DNA of 41,391 bases from Planctomycetota bacterium (GTDB taxonomy: Bacteria > Planctomycetota > Planctomycetia > Pirellulales > UBA7805): positions 1 through 41,391 of the forward strand of contig JAIOPX010000173.1 of assembly GCA_021413705.1 (NCBI GenBank), given 5' to 3'. Under the pieces are notes generated by a model. The model was not told where the DNA came from. It saw nothing but the letters and a program-made list of their open reading frames with translations, and made no database searches. Made by a program: the position numbers and the translations under genes. This document shows, piece after piece, positions 32,473 to 39,620 of the stretch (positions within the stretch are counted from its first letter, which is position 1; each line of letters starts with the position of its first letter).

Positions 32473-33736
32473 TTTGAATGCGCTCAATGTTCGAGCCCAG
32501 TTTAGCCAGTCGTTTCTCCAAATCCACGTAGCCTCGATTGAGATGGTGCGTGCCTCGCATATATGTTGGGCCTTGAGCGGCCAGGGCAGCCAGCACCAGT
32601 GCGGCACTGGCACGCAGGTCACTGGAGGTGACAGGACATCCGCGGAGTGGCGAGTCGCCATAAATTGTCGCTTCGCTGCCCTGCAGTTGGATGCGTGCCC
32701 CAAGTCGAAGCATCTCGGCCACATGGCGCCAGCGATGAGGAAAGACTTCGTCGCGAATTACACAACGGCCTGTGGATACGGCCGCTAGTGCCATCCACTG
32801 CGATTGCACGTCGCTCGGGAAGCCAGGATAGGGTCTCGCCGTGACGGACATTGCCCTGAGTCCGGTCGACGCTCCAATCGTGATATTCTTACCAGCGATT
32901 TTCAATTCCGCTCCGGCGGCTGCCAGGGCTTCGAGTACCGCGGAAAGATGTTGCGGCACGATGCCCTGTACGCAAACACAACCGCGCGTGATTGCACCGG
33001 CCAGCAGCAGCGTGGTCGCTTCGATGCGATCGGGAATGATGCGGTGGGTCGTGCCGCCGAGCTGGTCTACGCCATGCACGGCAATGGTCGGTGTCCCTGC
33101 TCCCTCGATCCGTGCGCCCAGCTTCACGAGAAACTCAGCCAAGTCTACAATCTCCGGTTCGCGTGCCGCGCCGTCGATGATCGTCGTGCCCCGGGCGAAT
33201 GTGGCGGCGCATAGCACGTTGGCCGTCCCTGTGACCGTTGGGCCGTGCGGGCCAAGCATGTTGATCCGCGCGCCGCGAAGCTGTTTTGCCTGGGCGATGA
33301 CATTACCGCGGTTGAGGCGGATGTCGGCTCCCAAGGCTGTCAGGCCGCGCAGGTGGAGATCGACTGGCCGATGGCCAAGATTGCAGCCGCCAGGTAGCGC
33401 TACCCTGGCGATGCCGCGCCGTGCCAGCAGCGGGCCCAGGACACAGAAGCTGGCGCGCATCCGCCGCACCAGCCGATAGGGCGCGGTCGTGGGGCGTGAA
33501 TTGAGCGTCGCCAGTCGCATCCGGCCGTCATTGCAGCGATCGACGTCTAAACCCAGAACGGAAAGCACTTCGCCGAGTGTGGCGACATCGCTGAGGTTCG
33601 GGACATTGTCGAGCGTGACGGGCTCGTCAGCCAGGATGGCCGCGGCCATGATCGGCAACGCTGCGTTTTTTGAACCACTGACGGTGACGGAACCATGAAG
33701 CGGCACGCCGCCGATAATCCGCAGTCGATCCGTCAT
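32420..33736 (-). CDS. murA: MurA, UDP-N-acetylglucosamine 1-carboxyvinyltransferase
   Basis: This 438-residue enzyme catalyses the first committed step of peptidoglycan synthesis: transfer of enolpyruvate from PEP to UDP-GlcNAc. K23 and N24 are in SGSKNAALP. The catalytic cysteine C118 is in LPGGCNLGHRPVDLHL, the form usually sensitive to fosfomycin. Typical blocks such as FPSDVQSQWMALAAVSTG and RASAALVLAALAAQGPTYM are present. The start has GGAG upstream, directly next to an inverted repeat. It is downstream of prmC in what looks like an rpmE-prfA-prmC-murA cluster. The last 17 codons overlap the YhaM-like gene on the other strand. Confidence 0.96.
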   Translation of the reverse strand: MTDRLRIIGGVPLHGSVTVSGSKNAALPIMAAAILADEPVTLDNVPNLSDVATLGEVLSVLGLDVDRCNDGRMRLATLNSRPTTAPYRLVRRMRASFCVLGPLLARRGIARVALPGGCNLGHRPVDLHLRGLTALGADIRLNRGNVIAQAKQLRGARINMLGPHGPTVTGTANVLCAATFARGTTIIDGAAREPEIVDLAEFLVKLGARIEGAGTPTIAVHGVDQLGGTTHRIIPDRIEATTLLLAGAITRGCVCVQGIVPQHLSAVLEALAAAGAELKIAGKNITIGASTGLRAMSVTARPYPGFPSDVQSQWMALAAVSTGRCVIRDEVFPHRWRHVAEMLRLGARIQLQGSEATIYGDSPLRGCPVTSSDLRASAALVLAALAAQGPTYMRGTHHLNRGYVDLEKRLAKLGSNIERIQITPTPETHSAVVDSCST

Positions 33737-33749
33737 TGCGGGTTCTCCA

Positions 33750-33869
33750 GTAGGTCTCGCCTGCCGGGCGTGACATGGGATGCAGGAAAAACACCAAGCG
33801 TTTGCTATTCCCTATTCGAATCTCCGCGCGGCGACAGTACCCAGGCACCTTCCGGCAGAAGGAGCCTAC
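33750..33869. repeat. REPIN-like pair of inverted palindromes (TGCCG-loop family), copy 2
   Basis: Two imperfect hairpins face each other. The left one begins GTAGG at 33750, with arms AGGTCTCGCC and GGCGTGACAT around the loop TGCCG (33762-33766; eight of ten pairs). The right one (33843-33867, read on the minus strand) has arms AGGCTCCTTC and GAAGGTGCCT around TGCCG (nine of ten pairs), and GTAGG at its outer edge. The unit fills nearly all of the gap between prmC and murA. Its right edge supplies the prmC stop TAG and its left edge abuts the murA ribosome site. Confidence 0.7.
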
Positions 33870-34744
33870 TTTCGCGTCGCTTGTACAACTCTTGCCAGCC
33901 CTGCCAGGTCTTTCACTATCGGCCCCAACTCCAAACGCGCATCGGCCGCTACAATTTGTTCAGCGGCGTCGGCGATCATGGGACTGATCTCGAACAACAG
34001 CGAGCCCCCCGGCAGAAGTCGGTCGGCCGATCCGGGTACGAGTCGCTCGATCACTTCCGTACCGCGCGGGCCGGCCACCAACGCGCCCCGTGGTTCATGT
34101 TCCCGCACGTCCACGGCCAGCGTCTGCATCTCGCTTTCCGAAACGTAGGGTGGATTGCTCACAACAAAGTCGAACCGGGCGTCAGGCGGCAGCCCGTCGA
34201 GCAAATCTCCCTCGACAAACTGAATCCGATCCTGTACTCGATGATCCTGTGCATTTTGCCGGGCAACCTCGAGCGCTGCGGGGCTGATGTCGATTGCGGT
34301 GACGCTGGCCTGCGGAGCATGTTTTGCGGCACAAACTGCTAAGATACCGCTCCCCGTGCCGACGTCCGCAATGCGAATCGGTCTGCCCGGCGCATCTCGC
34401 TTAATCAGGTCCAACAACGCGATGAGGAGAAACTCTGTTTCCGGTCGCGGAATGAGCACGTCCGACGAAACGCGAAACGACAGGGCATAAAATTCCTTCC
34501 GCCCGACCAGATAAGCCACCGGCGTTCCGTCAGCCCGGCGGCGCACCAACTCGCGAAAAGCGGTGCGAGTCTCATCGCTGGCCGCTTCGGCATAGGCCGT
34601 GTACAGGTCGATCCGCTGGCAACCTCGGGCTTCCGCCAGCAATACCTCGGCGTCGAGCCGCGGACTATCAGCGCCATGTTTGGCCAAGTAGTCGGCCGTC
34701 CAACTCAGCAGCCGGCCAATGGTCCAGACTTCGGTTTCAGGCAT
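33866..34744 (-). CDS. prmC: PrmC (HemK), release-factor glutamine methyltransferase
   Basis: This 292-residue enzyme methylates the GGQ glutamine of release factors RF1 and RF2. The N-terminal helical domain (about 1-85, LLSWTADYLAKHGADSPRLDAEVLLAEA) is typical. The SAM-binding motif is ADVGTGSGILAV (about 125-136) and the catalytic NPPY lies in DFVVSNPPYVSESE. RPETE in LIPRPETEFLL is the conserved block before the methyltransferase domain. It follows prfA, its substrate gene, after 115 bases, which supports the call. The stop codon TAG comes from the end of the palindromic repeat. Confidence 0.95.
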   Translation of the reverse strand: MPETEVWTIGRLLSWTADYLAKHGADSPRLDAEVLLAEARGCQRIDLYTAYAEAASDETRTAFRELVRRRADGTPVAYLVGRKEFYALSFRVSSDVLIPRPETEFLLIALLDLIKRDAPGRPIRIADVGTGSGILAVCAAKHAPQASVTAIDISPAALEVARQNAQDHRVQDRIQFVEGDLLDGLPPDARFDFVVSNPPYVSESEMQTLAVDVREHEPRGALVAGPRGTEVIERLVPGSADRLLPGGSLLFEISPMIADAAEQIVAADARLELGPIVKDLAGLARVVQATRK

Positions 34745-34748
34745 GGAT

Positions 34749-34786
34749 GGGGGAGGGGTTAGGGAAGAGGGGCCAGGGGTGAGGGG
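34749..34786 (+). other. Potential G-quadruplex tract upstream of prmC
   Basis: Six guanine runs of 5, 4, 3, 4, 4 and 4 bases are separated by loops of one to four bases (for example TTA and CCA), the pattern of a stable DNA G-quadruplex. It lies four bases upstream of the prmC ATG in the prfA-prmC gap, on the strand that is the template for both genes; the RNA there is C-rich. Whether it folds in the cell is unknown. Confidence 0.5.
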
Positions 34787-34859
34787 AAATGGAAATTCGG
34801 AAGGTAGGTAACTTGGCAGCGATCACATGCCCCTCATCCTAGTCTCCCGCCCCTTCTCC

Positions 34860-35933
34860 TCAATCCAACGTCTCCATATCGCCTCGCTGCTGTTGGCGTT
34901 CGTACTCGATCGCGGCGTCAGTCAGCGGCTGGACATTTCCGGCAATGATCTGGTCGAGCTTGTGGATAGTAAAATTGATCCGGTGATCGGTCACGCGATT
35001 GTCGGAGAAATTGTAGGTGCGAATCCGCTGGCTGCGGTCGCCCGATCCGACCAGGCTCTTGCGGGTGGCTGAACGCTCTTGCTGGAGCTGCCGCTGCTTG
35101 GCTTCGTAGATGCGGGCCTTCAGCACGCGCAGCGCCTTAATCTTGTTTTTGAGTTGGCTCTTTTCGTCCTGGCAGGAAACGACGATGCCCGTTTCGTAGT
35201 GGGTCAGCCGCACGGCCGACTCGGTCTTGTTCACATGCTGCCCGCCTGGGCCGCTGGAGCGGAACACGTCGAGGCGATAATCGTCGGGCTTGATATCGAC
35301 TTCCACTTCTTCCGGTTCCGGCAAAACCACCACTGTGGCCATGGAGGTTTGGATTCGTCCCTTGGTTTCCGTCTCGGGCACGCGCTGCACCCGGTGGCCG
35401 CCGCTTTCGTATTGCAATTCGCGATAAGCCCCCTCCCCTTCCACTGTGAACGTGACGTCTTTGAAGCCTCCCAGTTCGGTTGGGCTGAGATCGATCAGTT
35501 CGGTGCGCCAGCCCTTGCTCTCGATATGGTGCTTATACATGTCGTACATTTCGCGGGCGAAGAGCGCGGCTTCGTCGCCGCCGGTGCCGGCCCGGATTTC
35601 CATGATGCAGCGAGCACGGTTGGAATCTTCCCCGCCGATCGTCATGTCGAGCAGTTCGAGCCACAGCGCCTCGCGGTCGGCCAGAAGCTTGGGCACCTCC
35701 GCTTCAGCCAGTTCCCTCAAGTCAGGATCATCGCCAGCGGCCCATGCCTTAGCTTCCTGCAATTGATCTTGAAGCTGCTTGAAGCGGCGATATTTGTTGG
35801 CCAGGCGCGCAAGCGAGCCATGCTCTCTGGCCACCGCCGTCAACTTATGCGGCTGCGAGAGCACTTCCTGATCGACCAACTGGGCCTCCAGTTGTTCAAA
35901 TCGCTTCAGTTTTTCTTCGAGTTCTTCGCGCAT
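34860..35933 (-). CDS. prfA: Peptide chain release factor 1
   Basis: This 357-residue class I release factor recognises UAA and UAG and releases the finished protein. The peptidyl-hydrolysis motif GGQ is in [14 protein letters not shown]. The stop-codon tripeptide position, PAT in E. coli (RVPATESQGR), reads PET here in [16 protein letters not shown]1 rather than RF2 is supported by this P-x-T form, the length, and the absence of a programmed frameshift. It lies between rpmE and its modifying enzyme prmC. Confidence 0.95.
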   Translation of the reverse strand: MREELEEKLKRFEQLEAQLVDQEVLSQPHKLTAVAREHGSLARLANKYRRFKQLQDQLQEAKAWAAGDDPDLRELAEAEVPKLLADREALWLELLDMTIGGEDSNRARCIMEIRAGTGGDEAALFAREMYDMYKHHIESKGWRTELIDLSPTELGGFKDVTFTVEGEGAYRELQYESGGHRVQRVPETETKGRIQTSMATVVVLPEPEEVEVDIKPDDYRLDVFRSSGPGGQHVNKTESAVRLTHYETGIVVSCQDEKSQLKNKIKALRVLKARIYEAKQRQLQQERSATRKSLVGSGDRSQRIRTYNFSDNRVTDHRINFTIHKLDQIIAGNVQPLTDAAIEYERQQQRGDMETLD

Positions 35934-35970
35934 AGGAGATCACACATTTTTACTTCGGATGCCGTGTGCG

Positions 35971-36006
35971 TCCCGCCAGTAAAGATTTTGCGGAAGACTG
36001 GCGGGA
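35971..36006. other. Hairpin between rpmE and prfA
   Basis: TCCCGCCAGT (35971-35980) pairs perfectly with ACTGGCGGGA (35997-36006) over a 16-base loop. It is in the 139-base gap between the rpmE stop and the prfA start. No T run follows on the minus strand, so partial termination or RNA processing is more likely than full termination. A related palindrome (GGGATGCC with GGCACCCC) adjoins it. Confidence 0.5.
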
Positions 36007-36072
36007 TGCCAATGGCACCCCGTATGGCGGGCGCAGGAGGACGTGCCAGCAGGCACGCCAGAGACAAGGCGG

Positions 36073-36333
36073 CTAGGATTCCGTTTCCGCAGCCACGGCG
36101 GCCGGTTGCTTCTTGCCACGCTTCAGACTGGCATAACCGGCGGCGAACTTGTTCTTGAACTTCTCGATGCGACCTTCCGTGTCAACGAACTTCTGCTTGC
36201 CGGTGTAGAACGGATGGCAGACGTTGCAAATATCGACCTTCAGCTCTGCTTTGGTGCTGCGGGTTTGAAATGAGTTCCCACAACCGCAGGTGACTGCTGT
36301 GTCGAAGTATTTGGGGTGAATGTCCTTTTTCAT
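36073..36333 (-). CDS. rpmE: Ribosomal protein bL31
   Basis: This is an 86-residue large-subunit ribosomal protein. The ATG at 36333 has AGGA upstream; an in-frame ATG 15 codons earlier is rejected because the family begins MKKDIHPKY. The zinc-binding cysteines are present (TCGCG and [12 protein letters not shown]), so it is the zinc-containing form. The C-terminal extension ([16 protein letters not shown]) is longer than in E. coli. A strong promoter lies upstream at 36408-36436, and prfA follows, a common gene order. Confidence 0.96.
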   Translation of the reverse strand: MKKDIHPKYFDTAVTCGCGNSFQTRSTKAELKVDICNVCHPFYTGKQKFVDTEGRIEKFKNKFAAGYASLKRGKKQPAAVAAETES

Positions 36334-36378
36334 GGCCACGATCCTGCCGGCGAAAATATGCGAAACGTATTGATGCAA

Positions 36379-36396
36379 CGGCGTTTACATGCGCCG
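36379..36396 (-). promoter_or_regulatory. Short hairpin in the rpmE leader
   Basis: CGGCG (36379-36383) pairs with CGCCG (36392-36396) over an eight-base loop. It lies just after the predicted transcription start of rpmE and about 50 bases before the start codon. It could be a site for autogenous control by a ribosomal protein or simply a leader-stabilising stem. Confidence 0.35.
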
Positions 36397-36407
36397 AAGA
36401 ATTAAAA

Positions 36408-36436
36408 ATTATAGCTAGATCTCTCGATTCGGACAA
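36408..36436 (-). promoter_or_regulatory. Sigma-70 type promoter of rpmE
   Basis: On the minus strand a -35 box TTGTCC (36436-36431) is followed after exactly 17 bases by a perfect -10 box TATAAT (36413-36408) and an AT-rich start region. It is the best promoter in the window. Transcription would begin near 36401 and give a leader of about 70 bases before rpmE. Confidence 0.8.
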
Positions 36437-36467
36437 GAGCCGCATTCGGCTGCATATCTTCTTAGTT

Positions 36468-36503
36468 AAAAAAGCGAGCGGGGGACATGAAGTCCCCCGC
36501 TCG
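36468..36503 (-). terminator. Intrinsic terminator of the RRM gene
   Basis: A perfect 12-base stem, CGAGCGGGGGAC (36475-36486) and GTCCCCCGCTCG (36492-36503), with a five-base loop is followed on the minus strand by C-T6. It lies about 45 bases after the RRM gene stop. The plus side also has a CGTTTTT run, so it may work in both directions. Confidence 0.92.
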
Positions 36504-36548
36504 TTCGTTTTTAGCTTGCGCCACGCCGTTGACCGACGGACTGTCGAT

Positions 36549-36926
36549 TTAGTAGCGACCGCCACCACCGCCGCCACGGCCACCACGTCCGCCCCCGCCG
36601 CCGCCATAGCCACCACCACCTCCGCCGCCACGACCGCCGCCGTAGCCGCCTCCGCCGCCACGGCTTCCGCCACGATCTTCGCGAGGCTTGGCTTCATTGA
36701 CCGTCAGAGCACGGCCATCCTGCTCTTTTCCATTCAGAGCATTGATGGCCTGCTGAGCAGCATTGTCGTCTTCCATTTCCACGAACCCGAAGCCCTTGCT
36801 GCGGCCGGTGTCCCGATCCTGGATGACTTCGGCGCTGCGGATGCTGCCGAACTCGGCAAACAACTCTTCCAGCGCAGCGCTCGTCACGCTGTAGCTCAAA
36901 TTACCAACATAAAGTTTCTTACCCAT
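36549..36926 (-). CDS. Glycine-rich RNA-binding protein with one RRM
   Basis: This is a 125-residue protein. The RRM domain spans about 3-80 with RNP2 LYVGNL (5-10) and RNP1 KGFGFVEM (44-51), so it binds single-stranded RNA. The tail (about 88-125) is made almost only of Gly, Arg and Tyr, as in cold-induced glycine-rich RNA-binding proteins of cyanobacteria and plants. The tail is encoded by a low-complexity GGC/CGC-rich repeat in the DNA. A ribosome site (AGGGAAATG region) precedes the ATG. It has its own terminator downstream and a possible distant promoter, so it is probably a single-gene unit with a long leader. Confidence 0.94.
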   Translation of the reverse strand: MGKKLYVGNLSYSVTSAALEELFAEFGSIRSAEVIQDRDTGRSKGFGFVEMEDDNAAQQAINALNGKEQDGRALTVNEAKPREDRGGSRGGGGGYGGGRGGGGGGGYGGGGGGRGGRGGGGGGRY

Positions 36927-37092
36927 GACTCATTTCCCTAGGACAGGATGGACGACCCGCTCATTGCTTTCTGGGATCGCGTCGAAAGGGACCAGATTGC
37001 TGGTCCGCCAGGCCGGGGATGCCGAGCGAGAGTCAACGGCCGGTTCCTCGTGAACGCGGGCCGCTCTTGCAGTCGATAAGCCAACCACCCAA

Positions 37093-37121
37093 ACTATATC
37101 ATAGTGAGACTGGGCAAGTAA
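37093..37121 (-). promoter_or_regulatory. Candidate promoter for the RRM gene
   Basis: On the minus strand TTACTT (37121-37116) and TATAGT (37098-37093) are separated by 17 bases. The -10 is good and the -35 is weak. If used, the RRM mRNA would have a leader of about 165 bases, a layout common for cold-regulated genes. No gene was seen in 36927-37219. Confidence 0.35.
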
Positions 37122-37219
37122 GAGTCTACCCAGCCAAAAATCCCTGAAGATTGGGGAAATCTGTAGCCAAGGGCATTTTTGGCGGAAAACACCGCAAACC
37201 TTTCCCAGAAGCTACCGCG

Positions 37220-37363
37220 TCACTCCAGCGGTGCATCGAAAGGCCGCTCAGGCATGGGTTCCTGGTCCTTCCGCGTGCGCCGTTTGGCACGCTTGTCTTC
37301 AGCCTTCCGCTTCTTTTCCACTTCCCGGCGATTTTTCTCAAAAGTGTTTCGATTTTTGGCCAT
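37220..37363 (-). CDS. 47-residue basic, highly charged protein
   Basis: The ATG at 37363 has AGGAG about eight bases upstream and opens a short frame not longer than 47 residues. The peptide begins MAKNRNTFEKNRREVEKKRK and continues as a helix rich in Lys, Arg and Glu, ending with a Pro-rich acidic tail (PMPERPFDAPLE). There is no signal peptide. Such basic helical peptides bind nucleic acid or ribosomes in many bacteria; here the function is unknown. The distinct codon pattern and the ribosome site make it more than a chance frame. Confidence 0.75.
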   Translation of the reverse strand: MAKNRNTFEKNRREVEKKRKAEDKRAKRRTRKDQEPMPERPFDAPLE

Positions 37364-37422
37364 GGCCTGCTCCTGAAATCAATAGGGAAGTGGGTCTTCG
37401 AGACGGCCCGTGAACCAAGTGT

Positions 37423-37737
37423 TCAAGAAGGGACGAGCCTACGGCGCGACATGTCAGGGGTGGGTAACTCGGGAAGCACGAGAATCGCTATGCGATCCCC
37501 GTAGACGTCGATGCCACACACAGGATGCATGTGAGAATCGATCTTCACCACGGCCTGATAGGAGGGACGGTCGTAGGCGAGCATGTCGGCCGCTTCCGTG
37601 CGAAATTGCTTCAAGGTGCCCCATAGATAGGATTCACCCAGTCCCTCGATCCAAACCGAAGTTTGAGCGGGCATTTCTTCCAAAGTAGCCGCCAGTTCGA
37701 GAATGGAGTAGGTACGCAATTTGTGTTTCGTAACCAT
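37423..37737 (-). CDS. Conserved-looking small hypothetical protein
   Basis: This is a 104-residue cytoplasmic protein from the ATG at 37737, which follows AAAGGG; an in-frame start six codons earlier is less likely. The sequence has a helical start (YSILELAATLEEMPAQTSVW) and a mixed part with VKIDSHMHPVCGIDVYGDRIA and ILVLPELP. No family is recognised and there is no membrane helix. The 47-residue gene follows after 59 bases on the same strand, and a terminator upstream separates it from the desaturase gene. Confidence 0.6.
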   Translation of the reverse strand: MVTKHKLRTYSILELAATLEEMPAQTSVWIEGLGESYLWGTLKQFRTEAADMLAYDRPSYQAVVKIDSHMHPVCGIDVYGDRIAILVLPELPTPDMSRRRLVPS

Positions 37738-37833
37738 CAATCCCTTTCTCCGCAATACTCGAGCGGAACTTCAAGGCCGGCGGTCGATCGCGGTGAGGCA
37801 AACTGCTGAACGCAAAAATTTGATCCACACAAT

Positions 37834-37869
37834 AAAAAACCCTCACCTGGGGCGCGGCCGGTGAGGGTT
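37834..37869 (-). terminator. Intrinsic terminator of the desaturase unit
   Basis: AACCCTCACC (37838-37847) pairs perfectly with GGTGAGGGTT (37860-37869) around a 12-base GC-rich loop, followed on the minus strand by six T. It is about 150 bases downstream of the desaturase gene. The stretch between (37870-38016) holds no gene or tRNA that I can see. Confidence 0.9.
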
Positions 37870-38016
37870 GCGTCTGTGAGGTTGTCAGCGAGTGTCTAGA
37901 GGTAATCCGCTAGTCACACCGCTTCACTTACTCTAGCAAACCATGGGATTCGGCATAAGGCCCGCATTTTCAGCGAGCGGCCCAACTGCCGATGATTTTT
38001 CTTCAACAGAGCGGAA

Positions 38017-38976
38017 TTAATATGTCCGCTTCGCCAGCGCCATTTGCCTCGTTGGAACTTTGATGTTCCACGCCAGACCTACCAACGCAAGCAGTCGGAT
38101 CACGACATAACTCGCATCAAATTGCCACCACGCCAGTCCATGTTTTGCCGAAGTCGGAAACGCATGGTGATTGTTGTGCCATCCTTCTCCGAGCGCCAAC
38201 ACTCCAAACACGATGTTATTTCTGCTCTGATCGCCGCTGGCATAGGGCTGGCTCCCCCACAAGTGACAGACGGAGTTGACACTCCAAGTGACATGGTGGA
38301 CGAAGAAGATTCGCACCAGACCGCCCCAAATCAGGCCCAGCAACGCTCCCATCCAGGTGCCAGATTCTGCCCAGCCGATCGCCGTGGGGATCAGCAATCC
38401 CAAGGCCACCCAGAGCGGGAACAAGCGACTGACTCGCCGAGCAATGTCGTTTTTCATCAGGTCGGGAACATAGCTGGCTAGCGTGGGAGCGTCCTGTTGA
38501 AAGAACCATCCCATGTGAGCGTGCCACAAACCCTTCAACATGCCAATGAAACCGTGGCCGTGCAAATGGGGCGAATGAGGATCATCGGGACTGTCGCTCT
38601 CTTGATGGTGTTGACGATGTTGGGCAACCCATTTGATCAACGGACCCTGAACGGCCATTGAGCCCAGCGCGCCGAGAACGGCCTGAACAAAAGCGTTAGT
38701 TTCAAAAGAGCGATGCGTGTAGAGACGATGGAAGCCCACCGTCACACCCAAGACGGTCAGCACATACATGCCGATCAACAGGCCCAGTGGGAGCCAACTG
38801 AAAGCGCCACCCCAAAGCAAATATCCGGCAACGATCACACCCAAGAATGGGAGAACCACGCCTACCAGGTTGATGATTTTTGTCGTCAATGACGCGGGGC
38901 CGGGAGCGGCATGCGACTTTACGGCGGAAACTGCCGCTCCAGGAGCGACAATGGAGGAGATTGCTTTTGGTTTCAT
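38017..38976 (-). CDS. Acyl-CoA delta-9-type fatty acid desaturase
   Basis: This is a 319-residue membrane enzyme that puts a double bond in acyl chains with a di-iron centre. All three histidine boxes are visible: HRLYTH (83-88), HRQHH (120-124) and HNNHH (267-271). Hydrophobic segments near 35-80, 95-115 and 185-230 fit the four-helix topology. The N-terminal 30 residues are unusually rich in Ala, Ser and Pro. It starts 17 bases after the unknown 38994 gene and is probably co-transcribed with it. It adapts membrane fluidity, possibly in the cold. Confidence 0.93.
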   Translation of the reverse strand: MKPKAISSIVAPGAAVSAVKSHAAPGPASLTTKIINLVGVVLPFLGVIVAGYLLWGGAFSWLPLGLLIGMYVLTVLGVTVGFHRLYTHRSFETNAFVQAVLGALGSMAVQGPLIKWVAQHRQHHQESDSPDDPHSPHLHGHGFIGMLKGLWHAHMGWFFQQDAPTLASYVPDLMKNDIARRVSRLFPLWVALGLLIPTAIGWAESGTWMGALLGLIWGGLVRIFFVHHVTWSVNSVCHLWGSQPYASGDQSRNNIVFGVLALGEGWHNNHHAFPTSAKHGLAWWQFDASYVVIRLLALVGLAWNIKVPTRQMALAKRTY

Positions 38977-38993
38977 GGCTATACCTTGACTAA

Positions 38994-39533
38994 TTAGGAT
39001 CGTGAATCTTGTACTTCCAGCCGCTTGCGAACGGATCGGTAGGGCATCCCCTGTTCCAGTTCGTAGCGTTCAGCTCTGAGGAACCAAAATGCCAGGCCGC
39101 CGGTATTATGGTAGGCGCCCGGTGTGGCCGCTTCGGCTGCGACGACGGCCCGCACCCCCAGAGAGCCTTTGCGACCGGTTTTCTTCCACCCCCGTCGCTC
39201 CATGATGATGCGCACTAACACGCCAACAGCCTGTCGCAGCCGATTCGTCAGCCGCGGGTGTTGAGTTCCCAAGAACTGATCGAAGATCGGTTGGGCTTCA
39301 AACTCCCGTACAACTCCAGCCAGCGGAGGTCGGTCGTGGTGGATTTCCGATTCCTCCATCCGGCGTTGCCGATCGGCATCATCGAAGAAGGCCAAAACCG
39401 CCTCAAATGGCTGCTGGGGTTCACTCAGCACGTCGGCGAAGGTGCGACCCTGGCGATCCTGGAGAAACTCTTCACGAGTCACCGTAGCGTGGCTCATTTG
39501 TGCCCCTGACTGCTCTGATTCAATGACATTCAT
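38994..39533 (-). CDS. Unknown protein co-transcribed with the desaturase
   Basis: This is a protein of about 179 residues from the ATG at 39533; other in-frame starts are at 39557 (GTG) and 39497 (ATG). The middle is charged and helical (FEAVLAFFDDADRQRRMEES). The C-terminal region (LVRIIMERRGWKKTGRKGSLGVR, then AYHNTGGLAFWFLRAERYEL) looks conserved and compact, with invariant-looking Gly, Trp and aromatic residues. No membrane helix or signal peptide is seen. I do not recognise the family. Its position directly before the desaturase suggests a linked role or shared regulation. Confidence 0.65.
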   Translation of the reverse strand: MNVIESEQSGAQMSHATVTREEFLQDRQGRTFADVLSEPQQPFEAVLAFFDDADRQRRMEESEIHHDRPPLAGVVREFEAQPIFDQFLGTQHPRLTNRLRQAVGVLVRIIMERRGWKKTGRKGSLGVRAVVAAEAATPGAYHNTGGLAFWFLRAERYELEQGMPYRSVRKRLEVQDSRS

Positions 39534-39536
39534 ACC

Positions 39537-39563
39537 TTGTAGGCACCATATCTGCACCTACAA
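39537..39563. promoter_or_regulatory. Dyad TTGTAGG / CCTACAA
   Basis: TTGTAGG (39537-39543) and CCTACAA (39557-39563) form a dyad with a 13-base centre, just upstream of the likely start of the gene at 38994-39533. It may be an operator. Its outer TTGTAGG also resembles the edge of the palindromic repeat family. Confidence 0.35.
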
Positions 39564-39620
39564 CTATTGTATGTCATCGACCCCGGTGGGACCAGGGGGC
39601 CAACCCAATATGGCGTTTTC

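Noticed and set aside
35079-36158. A 359-codon plus-strand frame over prfA
   Set aside because: prfA on the minus strand is unmistakable; this is its shadow.
36549-36680. Tandem repeat or CRISPR-like array
   Set aside because: The repeated CCGCCACC pattern is simply the code for the Gly/Arg tail of the RRM protein; there are no unique spacers.
37870-38016. Possible tRNA or small RNA after the desaturase gene
   Set aside because: No T-loop GTTCGAATC-like sequence or cloverleaf arms were found.
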